NCBI GenBank assembly: GCA_030386875.1
Contig: CM059567.1
Location: 51,444,020-51,508,019, forward strand
Direction of reading: 5' to 3'
Length of the DNA: 64,000 nt
From: Morinoia aosen
Lineage: Eukaryota; Arthropoda; Malacostraca; Amphipoda; Talitridae
The position numbers and the translations under genes are program-made. The notes beneath the pieces are model-generated. The model did no database searches and was not told the origin of the DNA. It worked only from the letters and a program-made list of their open reading frames with translations. Each line of letters begins with the position of its first letter. Position 1 is the stretch's first letter. Shown here in pieces: positions 30,701-36,600 of the stretch.

Positions 30701-33651
30701 TCTTGATGCTTTCGTCCCTGGCACCGAGCGTCTGCTTCTGTGTCTCTATGCGCAGCTCCAGCTCCTGCCAACACAACACAACTCAGCTGGACACCTGCCA
30801 CGGTAGAGGACAAGGTAGATTCAAACCAGTTTTTTTTCGTTGACGGTGTGGTTTTGCTGACGTCACGGCAACGAACCAATAGCAGCGCTCATATTCCACC
30901 TGGTAGCACTACTACCCTTAAATCTGGCTCCACTATTGGCCCAACGACATAGCATTTTGGTGACGTCATAAAGTTTGTTTGAAATGAAGCCGTTCTATTG
31001 GTTTGCAAAACAAGAGAAAGTGTATTTTCCCAATAGAAATGACCCTACCTTGTTTCCTCTCCCGTGACACTTGCGCCGTTGTTGCCGAGGCTGGACAGTC
31101 TCGCTCTATAGTTACTCGTGCGCTCTAGCTGATAGCTGTGCACGCTTCATTAAAATGTAAGTACGACAATATTTTCGTCTCTCTGACGTTCTTAGACTTA
31201 AAAGGAATATTCCAAAAAGTACAGTAAATTGTAAATTCGGAACTGTATTATTGACCTGAATAATTTAGCTTCTCTACTGGCGAGGAATATTTTCAATATT
31301 ACCCTCTTCTCTGAGGCACATTTTTTCGTAAGAGTTAGCCCTTTCTGTTCCTTAAATCGCTTGTGTGAGCGAGGATGCCGCTCACTATTCCACTAGATGG
31401 CACACATCAAGTACTACATTTGTATACTAACAACTTTTCGTAGCTTTGGAAAGGAACACGCTGTGCAAAATCCATCCCTGAGTCTTCTGAGCGGAGATCA
31501 CATCCCGGTATGTCGTGTGACGACCGGAACGTTAGTAAATAAGTGCTGCCACACGAGAAAAGGAGAAAAACAATGAAAGTAATTTACTATAGGTGAACCT
31601 CTCGGCCTTTAAGAATTATTTTCACCTCCTGAGAAACTGCATCCCTTGCCTAACGACTGTCTAACGCAGCATGTGTGCAGACTTCACAATCGAGTTTGAT
31701 ACTTAAAGGTAAGTTAACTGTGTCTTTAATTACTCGTGATCAGTGAAGTACCTTGATGTCCATGCAAATATGAAACTTATGTAAGAATGATGAATGTAGA
31801 ATTTTTATACTCCTAGCAGAAATGAAAAAAATTCAAGACTTCCGAATGTTGCTTCATCTTATTTAATGTCAACATGTAAGAACTTTTCAAAAGCATTGAA
31901 ATGTTACCTCATTCGGACACGTATTCAGAGGGAATTCCCCGGACTCATTTCTGCCTCAGACTTGGTAAATATGATACCAGAAAATAAGGTCTCCGTGCTT
32001 TAATCGCCCTTTTTGCAAATAAAATGAATGCTTCAAGTTTAGAATGCATATTTAAACAACCATAAATACCTCTAGCATTATTTCATATCTACTTTGCGTA
32101 GTCAGACAATTCCTTTGTTTTAAGGTCAGCGAATTAACTCGAGATATCTCGTCAAAGATTTTACAAAGTTCTAAACTTGTCACACGATAGCTTGCGCTTC
32201 AGCCACGTAGCTAATGCGATTTTGTTCATAATTATTTGAGGTAATAATAATTAGCTAAAATTTATTATCATTTTTAGTATCATTAAAAAAACAATAGTTG
32301 AAGTGAAACAGGCTCAATATAACCTTTAGCTTAAAACACTACTATAGTTTTTAGTCAAAGTTCTTAGTTTTTGCTATAAAAAGAGCTGCAAATATGCTAT
32401 GAATTAAAGCTTCATATGATTTCATTTTTTTCTAAAACTTTCTTCCTTTACACCAAGCATTCACCTTCTATCACTCATCAGTCCTAGTTGCTCTAGCAAC
32501 GAACTCGTGTTCTCAAAATTGTGACACAGACAGGAGCACAAGATCAAGATCAGGTGGCGAGTGTACACTTAAATTCCGACCATACTTCAGCGTCGCGCAG
32601 CCCACAGTACCCTCTGATGTGCATCACCCTCACCTATTTGCCCTCGTCAGTCTCCTTAGAAGCCTAAGACTCTTGTTTAAAAGCTAGTAAAATAATTGAT
32701 AAAAAATCATTTTACATTTTACTATAGGTTGGTACAAGGGAGTAGTTACTCAAGTCACTCAAGTCACAGTGAAGCTGAGGACCGCTCAGCCAAAGCCTGC
32801 CTCCGTTTTCCTCCTTGTAGTCTCATTTTCCTTCCTCTTTCTCCATACTCTCCCAACCATTCCCACCCACGGCACATGATCTTTAGCTTATCTCCCTCAT
32901 GATGACTCCTTCCTGCAAAATGACCTTCTCCTCCTGAAATGACAGCCTCTCTCATGACTCCCCATGTGATAACCCCCGCTTTCTGTAACAGCCACCTCTC
33001 CCACACCTCCTCCTGTCACGATGTCCCCTCCCGCCACTCACTCTGCGACAACCTTTCCCATCGACTCTCCTTGTGACTCCCCGTGTAACGACTTCTCACC
33101 GTAATTCTCTCCGTGATGACCTATTCCCTCAACTTGAATTATAACGACCTCCTCTCATACAACGACTCTCTCTGTAACGACCTCCTCCCAAATAACGCCT
33201 CCTCTGTAACAACTTTCTCCCATGTTACGTCTCCCTTGCAACGACTCCTTTGTAACGACCTCCTCCCGTGTAACGCCTCTCCCTGCAACGACCTCCCTCC
33301 AAGTAACACGTCCCACGTAATGACCTCCCCCATATAACGCCTCCTCTGTAACAACTTTCTCCCATGTAACTTTTCTCTTGCAACGAATCTCTTGTAATGA
33401 CCTCCTCCCATGTAACGCCTCCTCTGTAACGCCCTCCCCCATATAACGCCTCCCCAGTAACGCCTCACAGGAAACGCCTCCCCCGTAGCACCCACCTTGA
33501 TGGTCTCCCTGAGTATGGAGGCCTCCCTGCTGAGGTGCTCGTTCTCGGTGGCGAGGGCGTCGAGCTGCGACGTCACCTCCACGCTGGGCTGGCGCGCGTG
33601 CTTGGCCAGCCGCAGCTCCTCCTCCAGCTGCCGCACCAGCATCGCTTGTTT
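498..33651 (-). CDS. brp: bruchpilot / ELKS-CAST active-zone scaffold, partial gene (13 coding exons seen)
   Basis: Bruchpilot is the arthropod ELKS/CAST/ERC protein. It builds the dense presynaptic projection (T-bar), clusters voltage-gated calcium channels and tethers synaptic vesicles. In the sequence, the exons translate to almost unbroken coiled coil and contain family blocks I recognise from the insect protein: KQAMLVRQLEEELRL, ESIKKLLEMLQ, KMKTLEEQHQDYQRHI, VLKESLTAKEEHY, DHMDIKDRKINVL, KEKDNQVDMARARL-type, HHSSSEGALTSLEEAIGDK, LQMERDD and ATEVEILKDKLEK. Splice sites are canonical GT-AG and phases agree across all joins. About 1,790 codons are present with the short cassette. The N-terminal block that should precede (the FWSPELKKER-type region) is not found up to 64 kb, and the C-terminus continues left of base 498. 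Exons are GC-richer than the AT-rich introns. The identification is firm; the exon chain is inferred from sequence only. Confidence 0.93.
735..2037. other. brp intron between exons J and K
   Basis: AT-rich; contains the 8-bp repeat at 1669-1786. No further exon recognised. The phases of J and K agree directly. Confidence 0.75.
1669..1786. repeat. 8-bp tandem repeat (ACTACCGT)
   Basis: An interrupted array of ACTACCGT units with ACGTATT/CAGC interruptions, within the intron between brp exons J and K. The open frame over it is a by-product of the repeat. Confidence 0.9.
2038..4867 (-). CDS. brp: brp exon J (giant coiled-coil exon, 943 codons)
   Basis: This exon is one base plus 943 codons, with acceptor CCTTGGCAG and donor CAG|GTATCT. 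It is nearly continuous heptad coiled coil with recurrent segments of the type EVEKYKDKLEKTQ, ELDRVLMRLGKYQ and VERLSIELEKIKDKYERSQ. It has one short break with GRRSPYQEHP near residue 290. The C-terminal quarter turns glutamine-rich and includes tandem seven-residue units (QIQQQTS type; plus-strand bases about 2200-2320). It ends QRLQSQLEMLVAELEKSQ, matching the LELLVTELEKSK block of insect Bruchpilot. The single long exon carries most of the rod that in Drosophila projects from the membrane toward vesicles. Confidence 0.95.
2200..2320 (-). repeat. brp: Coding 21-bp repeat: seven-residue QIQQQTS-type units in brp exon J
   Basis: The exon codes for successive QIQQQTS, QIQQQTS, QIQQQSN, QIQQQNQ and QIQQLQQ units. 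The 21-bp DNA unit equals one coiled-coil heptad, so copy-number change would keep both reading frame and heptad register. Confidence 0.85.
4868..5399. other. brp intron between exons I and J
   Basis: A phase-2 intron of 532 bp with a short local repetition (GCACCGACGTCTTGATG then CACTAATG at 5237-5330). Nothing else seen. Confidence 0.8.
5400..5560 (-). CDS. brp: brp exon I
   Basis: This exon is 161 bp: 53 codons plus two bases (leaves in phase 2). The acceptor is TTCAATCTAG and the donor GACAA|GTAAGC. The peptide KDDLALQMERDDRATEVEIL continues KDKLEKMQIHFTKAQDERD and ends REVERTLEKFDK, a clear match to insect LQMERDDAVTEVEILKEKL and to FEKMLEKYDR. The phase-2 end is completed by the first base of the next exon. 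Confidence 0.93.
5561..9107. other. brp intron between exons H and I
   Basis: AT-rich, 3.5 kb. Short open frames here have no recognisable features. A somewhat GC-richer patch at about 8320-8450 has a Ser/Ala-rich plus frame but no clear splice context. Confidence 0.75.
9108..9296 (-). CDS. brp: brp exon H
   Basis: This exon has 63 codons (nine heptads), phase 0/0, with acceptor CGCCCTAG and donor CTG|GTACGT. The peptide contains TAMSRLQKDKDVACSEIDTL, VEVLQSQLGKAQRDREIVL and KEVEDLQDKYDKAATQAQRM, corresponding to the insect block with RIQKERDQFSDELETLKER and DREAMQTDLEVLKERYEKS. A second donor-like GTGAGT lies about 40 bp further on; the first donor is preferred because it keeps the homology and phase. 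Confidence 0.88.
9297..12389. other. brp intron between exons G and H
   Basis: AT-rich, 3.1 kb, with a GATGATGAT-type stretch near 9920-9935. No exon, repeat family or RNA gene was recognised. Confidence 0.75.
12390..12542 (-). CDS. brp: brp exon G
   Basis: This exon has 51 codons, phase 0/0, with acceptor CTTTACAG and donor GCT|GTGAGT. The peptide VQAERDKHAYEYEQLQSQLD continues KTHGQTARLNKDKEDALLEL and ends DRTREKMDKLA. It aligns with the insect segment containing YDYDNLQSQLDKALGQAARM. It is coiled coil throughout. Confidence 0.92.
12543..13151. other. brp intron between exons F and G
   Basis: A 609-bp AT-rich intron. The exon F frame happens to stay open for about 60 codons past the donor. 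Nothing else seen. Confidence 0.8.
13152..14309 (-). CDS. brp: brp exon F (386 codons, coiled coil with Arg-Asp repeat insertion)
   Basis: This exon is phase 0/0. The acceptor is CACGCTAG and the donor CGG|GTGAGT. The peptide starts IENLEELLREKDNQVDMARA, and the block HHSSSEGALTSLEEAIGDK is shared with insects. Coiled coil follows (EVEKLQVRLERSLAEKDKLE, SSQSELGKTKAELDKL). About residues 175-240 break the heptads: alternating Arg-Asp (plus-strand bases about 13672-13770), then tandem Arg-Asp-Pro units (about 13577-13660). Coiled coil then resumes (LQEKLDKCQAELRRAQAELR) and runs to the end (QGNELRR). In Drosophila the matching position holds a short different linker, so the repeat insertion is lineage-specific as far as I can tell. 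Confidence 0.93.
13577..13770 (-). repeat. brp: Coding Arg-Asp and Arg-Asp-Pro repeats in brp exon F
   Basis: Two adjoining coding repeats. Bases about 13770-13672 encode a long alternating Arg-Asp run with a single Trp-Glu interruption. Bases about 13660-13577 encode tandem DPRD units with Ala or Val variants. Both interrupt the coiled coil and are highly charged. Confidence 0.9.
14713..14791. mobile_element. Very short inverted-repeat element (Tc1/mariner-like MITE)
   Basis: A 79-bp unit with ends TACAGGGTGTTTTTAAAT and its mirror ATTTAAAAAACACCATGTA, enclosing about 40 bp of unrelated sequence. Ends beginning TACAGGGTG and bounded by TA are common among mariner-type elements and their derivatives, which is the basis for the class. 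It has no coding capacity and is intronic in brp (between exons E and F). Confidence 0.5.
14990..15187. repeat. 20-bp tandem repeat (ATGATCATCAGTAACCCAAT), about 10 units
   Basis: A degenerate array with unit ATGATCATCAGTAACCCAAT. The units vary mainly at CAGTA/CAAGA. It is intronic, between brp exons E and F. Confidence 0.88.
15342..15509 (-). CDS. brp: brp exon E (highly conserved coiled coil)
   Basis: This exon has 56 codons, phase 0/0, from acceptor GTGCGTCAG to donor AAG|GTGAGT. It reads VEELRQRLEEKNKTIEKKTQ, then HCLQATQERNRFTAELTEL and RDHMDIKDRKINVLHRK, matching Bruchpilot and vertebrate ERC (EVKERKINVLQKK). A 46-bp minisatellite begins 32 bp upstream of the acceptor, and the frame is accidentally open through it, so the exon start rests on homology and the AG signal. 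Confidence 0.94.
15541..15898. repeat. Minisatellite, 46-bp unit, about 8 copies, next to brp exon E acceptor
   Basis: The units begin GAAAACGGGACGTGGTTTGA and continue CGCGAACGTATTGA, ending with one of two alternating tails (AGAAATAAGGA or GTAAAGAAGGT). The array starts 32 bp upstream of the exon E acceptor, so the last unit lies where branch point and pyrimidine tract would be. The open frame through it comes from the 138-bp (three-unit) period without stops. Confidence 0.95.
16310..16545. repeat. Degenerate 19-20-bp tandem repeat (ACTTGAATGTT)
   Basis: About a dozen diverged units around CTGAAACTTGAATGTTNYA. It is intronic, between brp exons D and E. Confidence 0.75.
18074..18175. mobile_element. 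Hairpin element, copy 1 (about 100-bp palindrome, in brp intron)
   Basis: A near-perfect palindrome: left end CCCAGTCTAACTTTTTCGCC, right end mirrors it as GGCGGAAACGTTAGACT. The centre is GCCTAAGCGATTTAATTACT followed by TGGGTGGCGAAAAACATGC. The arms are about 50 nt each, so a transcript would fold as one long hairpin. Three relatives lie at 43.9, 46.7 and 53.7 kb. It has no coding capacity. It is best read as a foldback-type MITE. This copy is inside the brp intron between exons D and E. Confidence 0.8.
18606..18773 (-). CDS. brp: brp exon D (highly conserved coiled coil)
   Basis: This exon has 56 codons, phase 0/0. The acceptor is CTGTTGCAG and the donor GAC|GTGAGT. The peptide contains SRLEIQKRDQEILAMSAKM, KTLEEQHQDYQRHIMVLKES and LTAKEEHYSMLQAD, nearly residue for residue the insect Bruchpilot segment. 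It also matches the vertebrate ELKS block with VLKESLTAKEQ. Fifty-six residues is exactly eight heptads. Confidence 0.95.
18774..22040. other. brp introns around alternative exon C3
   Basis: AT-rich on both sides of exon C3 (21102-21368). A two-unit duplication of TCAATATTTTGGGAGTTAAC occurs near 19728-19770. Otherwise nothing recognised. Confidence 0.7.
21102..21368 (-). CDS. brp: brp exon C3, alternative cassette, second part (coiled coil, polyQ and basic tail)
   Basis: This exon has 89 codons, phase 0 at both ends, with acceptor GTGCCGCAG and donor CAA|GTAAGT. The peptide begins with the glycine-rich GRNNQGGGWTKSQNS, passes through a coiled coil (DSRVTQLEQEVTMLEEELV, then RVREMAS), a run of eight glutamines, a non-coiled linker rich in Thr/Pro (RWGTRTTPPPST), and ends MQDRERKTKSQ. 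Its phases fit between C2 and exon D, and also between C1 and exon D, so it may be an optional exon in either isoform. The glutamine run is coded by a CTG-type triplet repeat on the plus strand (about 21210-21234). Confidence 0.72.
22041..22189 (-). CDS. brp: brp exon C2, alternative cassette, first part
   Basis: This 149-bp exon consists of two bases that complete the phase-1 codon, then 49 codons ending in phase 0. The acceptor is GTTATAG and the donor CAG|GTGAGC. The peptide includes DEAISQELEQTRARLLECQ and KENDKLRDALQ, a typical heptad coiled coil. Its entry and exit phases equal those of exon C1, so it can replace C1 but not be added to it. I do not recall a counterpart in Drosophila Bruchpilot. 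Vertebrate ELKS has extra coiled coil at this point, so this may represent an ELKS-like isoform (inference). Confidence 0.78.
22929..23165 (-). other. Uncertain open frame with hydrophobic C-terminus inside brp intron
   Basis: A GC-rich patch (about 23040-23160) leads into a 78-codon open frame that ends in a strongly hydrophobic stretch (LLLLLLFYVLFNVYAL). An acceptor-like GTGCGCAG stands at about 23130, and the frame would accept the phase-1 end of exon B. The hydrophobic end comes from AT-rich intron-like sequence, so chance is a real possibility. No family was recognised. Confidence 0.12.
23660..23775. repeat. 33-bp AT-rich tandem repeat, about 3.5 units
   Basis: The units read roughly CTCATTTATATAAACTTGAT, then GTATATATAAAAA. 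It is intronic, within brp. Confidence 0.75.
25488..25543 (-). CDS. brp: brp exon C1, short cassette (Brp-type)
   Basis: This 56-bp exon runs from acceptor ACTGCAG to donor CAG|GTGCTG. With the single base carried over from exon B it reads GKEEERAMTQQMQTVFQKQ. This corresponds to the GKEEERQMFQQMQAMAQKQ block that follows the LLEMLQ segment in Drosophila Bruchpilot. It enters in phase 1 and leaves in phase 0, so it joins exon D (18773) in frame. It cannot be followed by exon C2 without a shift of frame. It is too short to appear as a conventional open reading frame. Confidence 0.88.
27667..27944 (-). other. Candidate alternative terminal exon of brp (Ser/Pro-rich open frame)
   Basis: A GC-rich island within the AT-rich intron after exon B. 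On the minus strand a frame is open for about 92 codons up to a stop at 27669-27667. It is preceded by an acceptor-like TTTTCTTAG whose phase fits exon B. The predicted peptide is Ser/Pro/Lys-rich (SRSPDSLSKVKSPKFPASK, then RKVPSAPPSP) and unlike the coiled coil. If used it would end the protein early. The plus strand is also open here for about 55 codons, so this could equally be a CpG-rich non-coding patch. I do not recognise the peptide. Confidence 0.22.
30038..30194 (+). other. Candidate plus-strand exon nested in a brp intron
   Basis: A 157-bp segment bounded by an acceptor-like GTTTACAG and a strong donor GTAAGT, antisense to brp. It has one open frame (two bases, 51 codons, two bases). 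The peptide includes REYRHKYKQRPLHPRPPLWM, RSLTASLDDIRVELRRQSS and LDPMF, with a composition more like real protein than the surrounding AT-rich intron. I cannot assign a family. It could be an exon of a nested gene on the opposite strand or a chance open segment. A 31-bp tandem repeat starts 27 bp after its end. Confidence 0.25.
30221..30372. repeat. 31-bp tandem repeat, about 5 units
   Basis: The unit starts ATGAAGCAATATTACCTAAT and continues TATATTTTTGA. It begins 27 bp after the plus-strand exon candidate at 30038-30194. Confidence 0.9.
30668..30764 (-). CDS. brp: brp exon B (conserved ERC/CAST core block)
   Basis: This exon is 97 bp: 32 codons plus one base, so it ends in phase 1. The peptide ELELRIETQKQTLGARDES continues IKKLLEMLQQKGI, one of the most conserved ELKS/CAST segments, shared with vertebrate ERC proteins. 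The acceptor is TTGGCAG with a weak pyrimidine tract, and the donor is ATCG|GTGAGT. The phase-1 end fixes which exon can follow: both 25543-25488 and 22189-22041 begin with the two bases needed. A MITE begins 33 bp upstream of the acceptor. Confidence 0.93.
30799..31066 (+). mobile_element. MITE family 1, copy 1 (268 bp, 8-bp target duplication, in brp intron)
   Basis: Terminal inverted repeats start CACGGTAGAGG...AAGGTAG on the left and mirror as CTACCTTGTTTCCTCTCCCG on the right. The flanks show an 8-bp target duplication with one mismatch: ACACCTGC at 30791-30798 and ACACTTGC at 31067-31074. There is no coding capacity. The interior holds two perfect TGACGTCA palindromes (30858 and 30961) and four CCAAT/ATTGG boxes (about 30876, 30935, 30997, 31029). 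An 8-bp duplication with CA-starting termini fits hAT- or P-like elements (inference). It lies 33 bp upstream of the acceptor of brp exon B. Confidence 0.85.
33115..33490. repeat. Degenerate GTAACGCCTCC-type tandem repeat abutting brp exon A donor
   Basis: Short imperfect units such as GTAACGCCTCCTCTGTAAC and GACCTCCTCCCATGTAACG are repeated. On the brp strand the region is G/A-rich with many GGGAGG and GGAGG runs, beginning 6 bp after the donor. The sequence to the left (32870-33110) is a more diverged continuation. The reading frame of exon A stays open through much of it. Confidence 0.85.
33496..33651 (-). CDS. brp: brp exon A (first brp exon seen in window)
   Basis: This exon has 52 codons, phase 0 at both ends. 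The acceptor reads TGTCCGCAG just above 33651 and the donor AAG|GTGGGT just below 33496. The peptide starts KQAMLVRQLEEELRLAKHA and ends SREASILRETIK, matching the N-terminal third of insect Bruchpilot, where the same block is followed by the ETQKQTL block found in the next exon. The reading frame stays open past the donor into the intron, so the exon end rests on the donor signal and on homology. The preceding exon was looked for to the right and not found. Confidence 0.9.
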
Positions 33652-36600
33652 CTGCGGACACCAGTTGGGGATCTCGCTGAGTGATCACGGCTAGTGCGTG
33701 CAACACGTTGCAGTGATATGACACTGTTGTTGTTGACGAGAAATTATTTGTGGAATACGTTATGTTCGCAGAGCAAATAAAAATCTTTAGCACTGTATGC
33801 GATTTGTAGAAAATTTTGCATTTTGGTTTCCAAACGCTGCTTGCTTGTAATGATAACTGCTTTCTAGAAAGTATTTAGCATCGATCATCCCAATCCAAAG
33901 AAGAGAAAACACACGAGAATATTTATTTTGAAGTTAACTCTCACTATTATTGTAAATGCAGGATATATTCACAACTAATGGTCGTTAGGTTGCGTCAGAT
34001 AACAACTCTTTACATGGTGTCGTCGAGGTTAATGATTTTTTCCGCACTTGAATCTTTCTACCGATTTTTCCAAAAATGATTAAAAAATTTCAATCACAAT
34101 ATTTTCGCAATCTGAAGCGCAATTTTTTCCTAAAATATTATTTACCTCACTTCTTAGCTTGGAAAAGCAATTAATCATGGACAGTTTTTAAAGAAAGGAA
34201 CGGAATGAGGGGAGATTTGAGTGAACTCAGTGGATGAGCTAAGGCCTGATGACAGGCCTGCCGCCTCAGCCTCCCCCTCCTTCGTCACCACCCCACCACG
34301 TCGCGGCATAAATTTGGTCTGAAGTTACTCTGAGACGATGCAAAAAATTTTCATTATTTTGCTCTGACCCTTAATTTCAGCTGTCCAAATTAATCAGAAG
34401 GCTTATCTGTTGCACTGACTCTCGTTTTCAAGTGTTCAATTTTATCAGAAGGCTTGGCTGTTGAATTGACTCTTGATTTCAGGCGTTCAAATTTATCAGA
34501 AGCCTGGCTGTTGAATTGACTCTTAATCTCAGGTATCCAAATTTACTAAATTTACCTGTTGAATTGGAGCTAGATAAACCTCTTCAATGTTATTGTTTAG
34601 CATTGCTATTCTTGGGCAAAAAAAAGAGCGCTCCATGGACGACGCAAATTCCACCGATCTAGGCTACTAAAAATGTTTGATCAATGGACTAGGATTAGCA
34701 GGAGCAACTAATGCAGCTTTATGTAACTTGAACTTTTCTTTTCTGGCCTATCCCACTCACTGGCGCGGGCTTGATGGCTTGACTCAAAAAATATCACTTC
34801 TACAAAAACAGCCTTGCTTTGGTTTGCCCCTCTGTACGAAGCTGTTCAAGTGACAGTCACTCATAAAGACATGAATTATCTAAAATCATCAAGCGTGGAT
34901 AAATCATCTAAAATTATCATCCAGTAGACCAAAGTGGCGAAGATAGGTCAATTGCTAACGAAGAAAATTCCACTTCATTATGAAAGGGAAAATTTCTCAG
35001 GTGCTTCCTGATGCTGCGTATAACTAATTATTAAATAACTGCAACACGTCCTAATTATTACTATTCTTGAGCAAGTTGAATTATTCTCTCAAAAATTCCA
35101 TCATGACTCACGTCTCCATTGACATCATTTTTTCCGGCAAAAGAACAAGAATTTAACAGTACAGCTGCTAAACGGTCCTATTCAGAAGTATAATTTTTTA
35201 ACAAACTGTAAAATATAGCAAGGGAGAGTTATAAAAGACAGACGCACATTTGAAGGATTGAGAAAACAAAAATTAGCTAAATAAATTTATTTTTCCAGTC
35301 CAGCTATGAGGAATAGCAAGGAAAAAAATATTCTGTAAGGCACCCAGAATTTTATTAAGAAACTTTTGAAAGTTTCTAGAGACATTAAAGACAAGATGAA
35401 AACTGCAAATATTCCTTCACAACAATGCAAAGCTTTTTCATCCGATGTAATGAAGTGCTTACAAGATCACCAGAGAAAACTTTCATCATATTAAGAATAT
35501 CATTGTCGCGAAAAAACAGAAGCGTGACATTTACCAGAACCACAAATTTACAAAACCTAAAAACAATGCGCAACATTGACAGCATTTCCCCTTGAGTTAA
35601 CTAAAATGATAAAAGTAGGCTTAAAATGAACAATATTTTATGCGGCGCTGGACGTTTTCTTTCCCTCATTTCATCGCCCGGGAGAAAACGAGACAAAACG
35701 GGGGAATTTAGCTAAGGAACATCGGGGCATGAGGAGACAGAGGAGCTCCAGTGTCCTGTGATGGATGACACTAGCCTCGTCAGACTAAATAAGCTTTTAT
35801 GGCAGCACGCTGCCCGCGCCCCGACTGACTCTAAAAATCCTGAAAACTTCTTCACAAAAATGAAGCCCAAATTAAGAGATCGTAAAAGGTCGACGTAAAC
35901 CGGCAGTTGTGGTCTCTGGAATGCCCTTAAGCGGCTCCAGCTTGTGCGCTCGCACTGGTGGTTATAAAATGAGATATAAATTTTACCAACATTTTAGAAG
36001 ATTTTTAAAGACAGCATATTTTGAAAATGTTCTGGACCGTCGTGCAAATTTCAGTGTAATTTTGTAGGCCCACGATTCTTTTCATTTTGCTCATGAGCAT
36101 GCCGAAAGTGGAGTGGAGGACCCAAGAATGGCTATCGACGACGTAGGAGAAGAAGTTATGAACACGGAAGGACATGGTTAGATGTTACCAAAACACATAA
36201 ACTCTGTCTGACTTCCACCCGACGTACGTTCATGATGACGTCAGTGGGAGATTGGTATTGCGCTTTAAGGACAGTAACAATCTGTCAAATAATAAACAAA
36301 ATAACTTTTAGGACAGGAACAACGGATAAAATAATATACAAAATAACTTACAAAATAGCTTATCGACACAGTTCTACGTCGATGATACTTGAAATGCCGC
36401 CTTCGGTCACCAGCAGTATTGTTTTCATCATTAATTGTATTAATAAAAATTTTAATTTTAATACAGATTTGCAAACATATATTTTGCAATTCGTTTTCAG
36501 AGTTGGCTGTTTTGATCAAATATTTTACCAGAGCAGATTTCATTCATATGCTTACGCACAAAATAAGTTGATAGGGAAGCACATTTTTTCAATTCAAACC

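Larger units (their letters stand above)
30765..33495. other. brp intron between exons A and B
   Basis: Holds MITE copy 1. Just after it is a CpG-containing stretch ending in a plus-strand donor GTAAGT at 31157. A pyrimidine-rich, degenerate repeat zone runs from about 32750 to the exon A donor. Confidence 0.75.
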
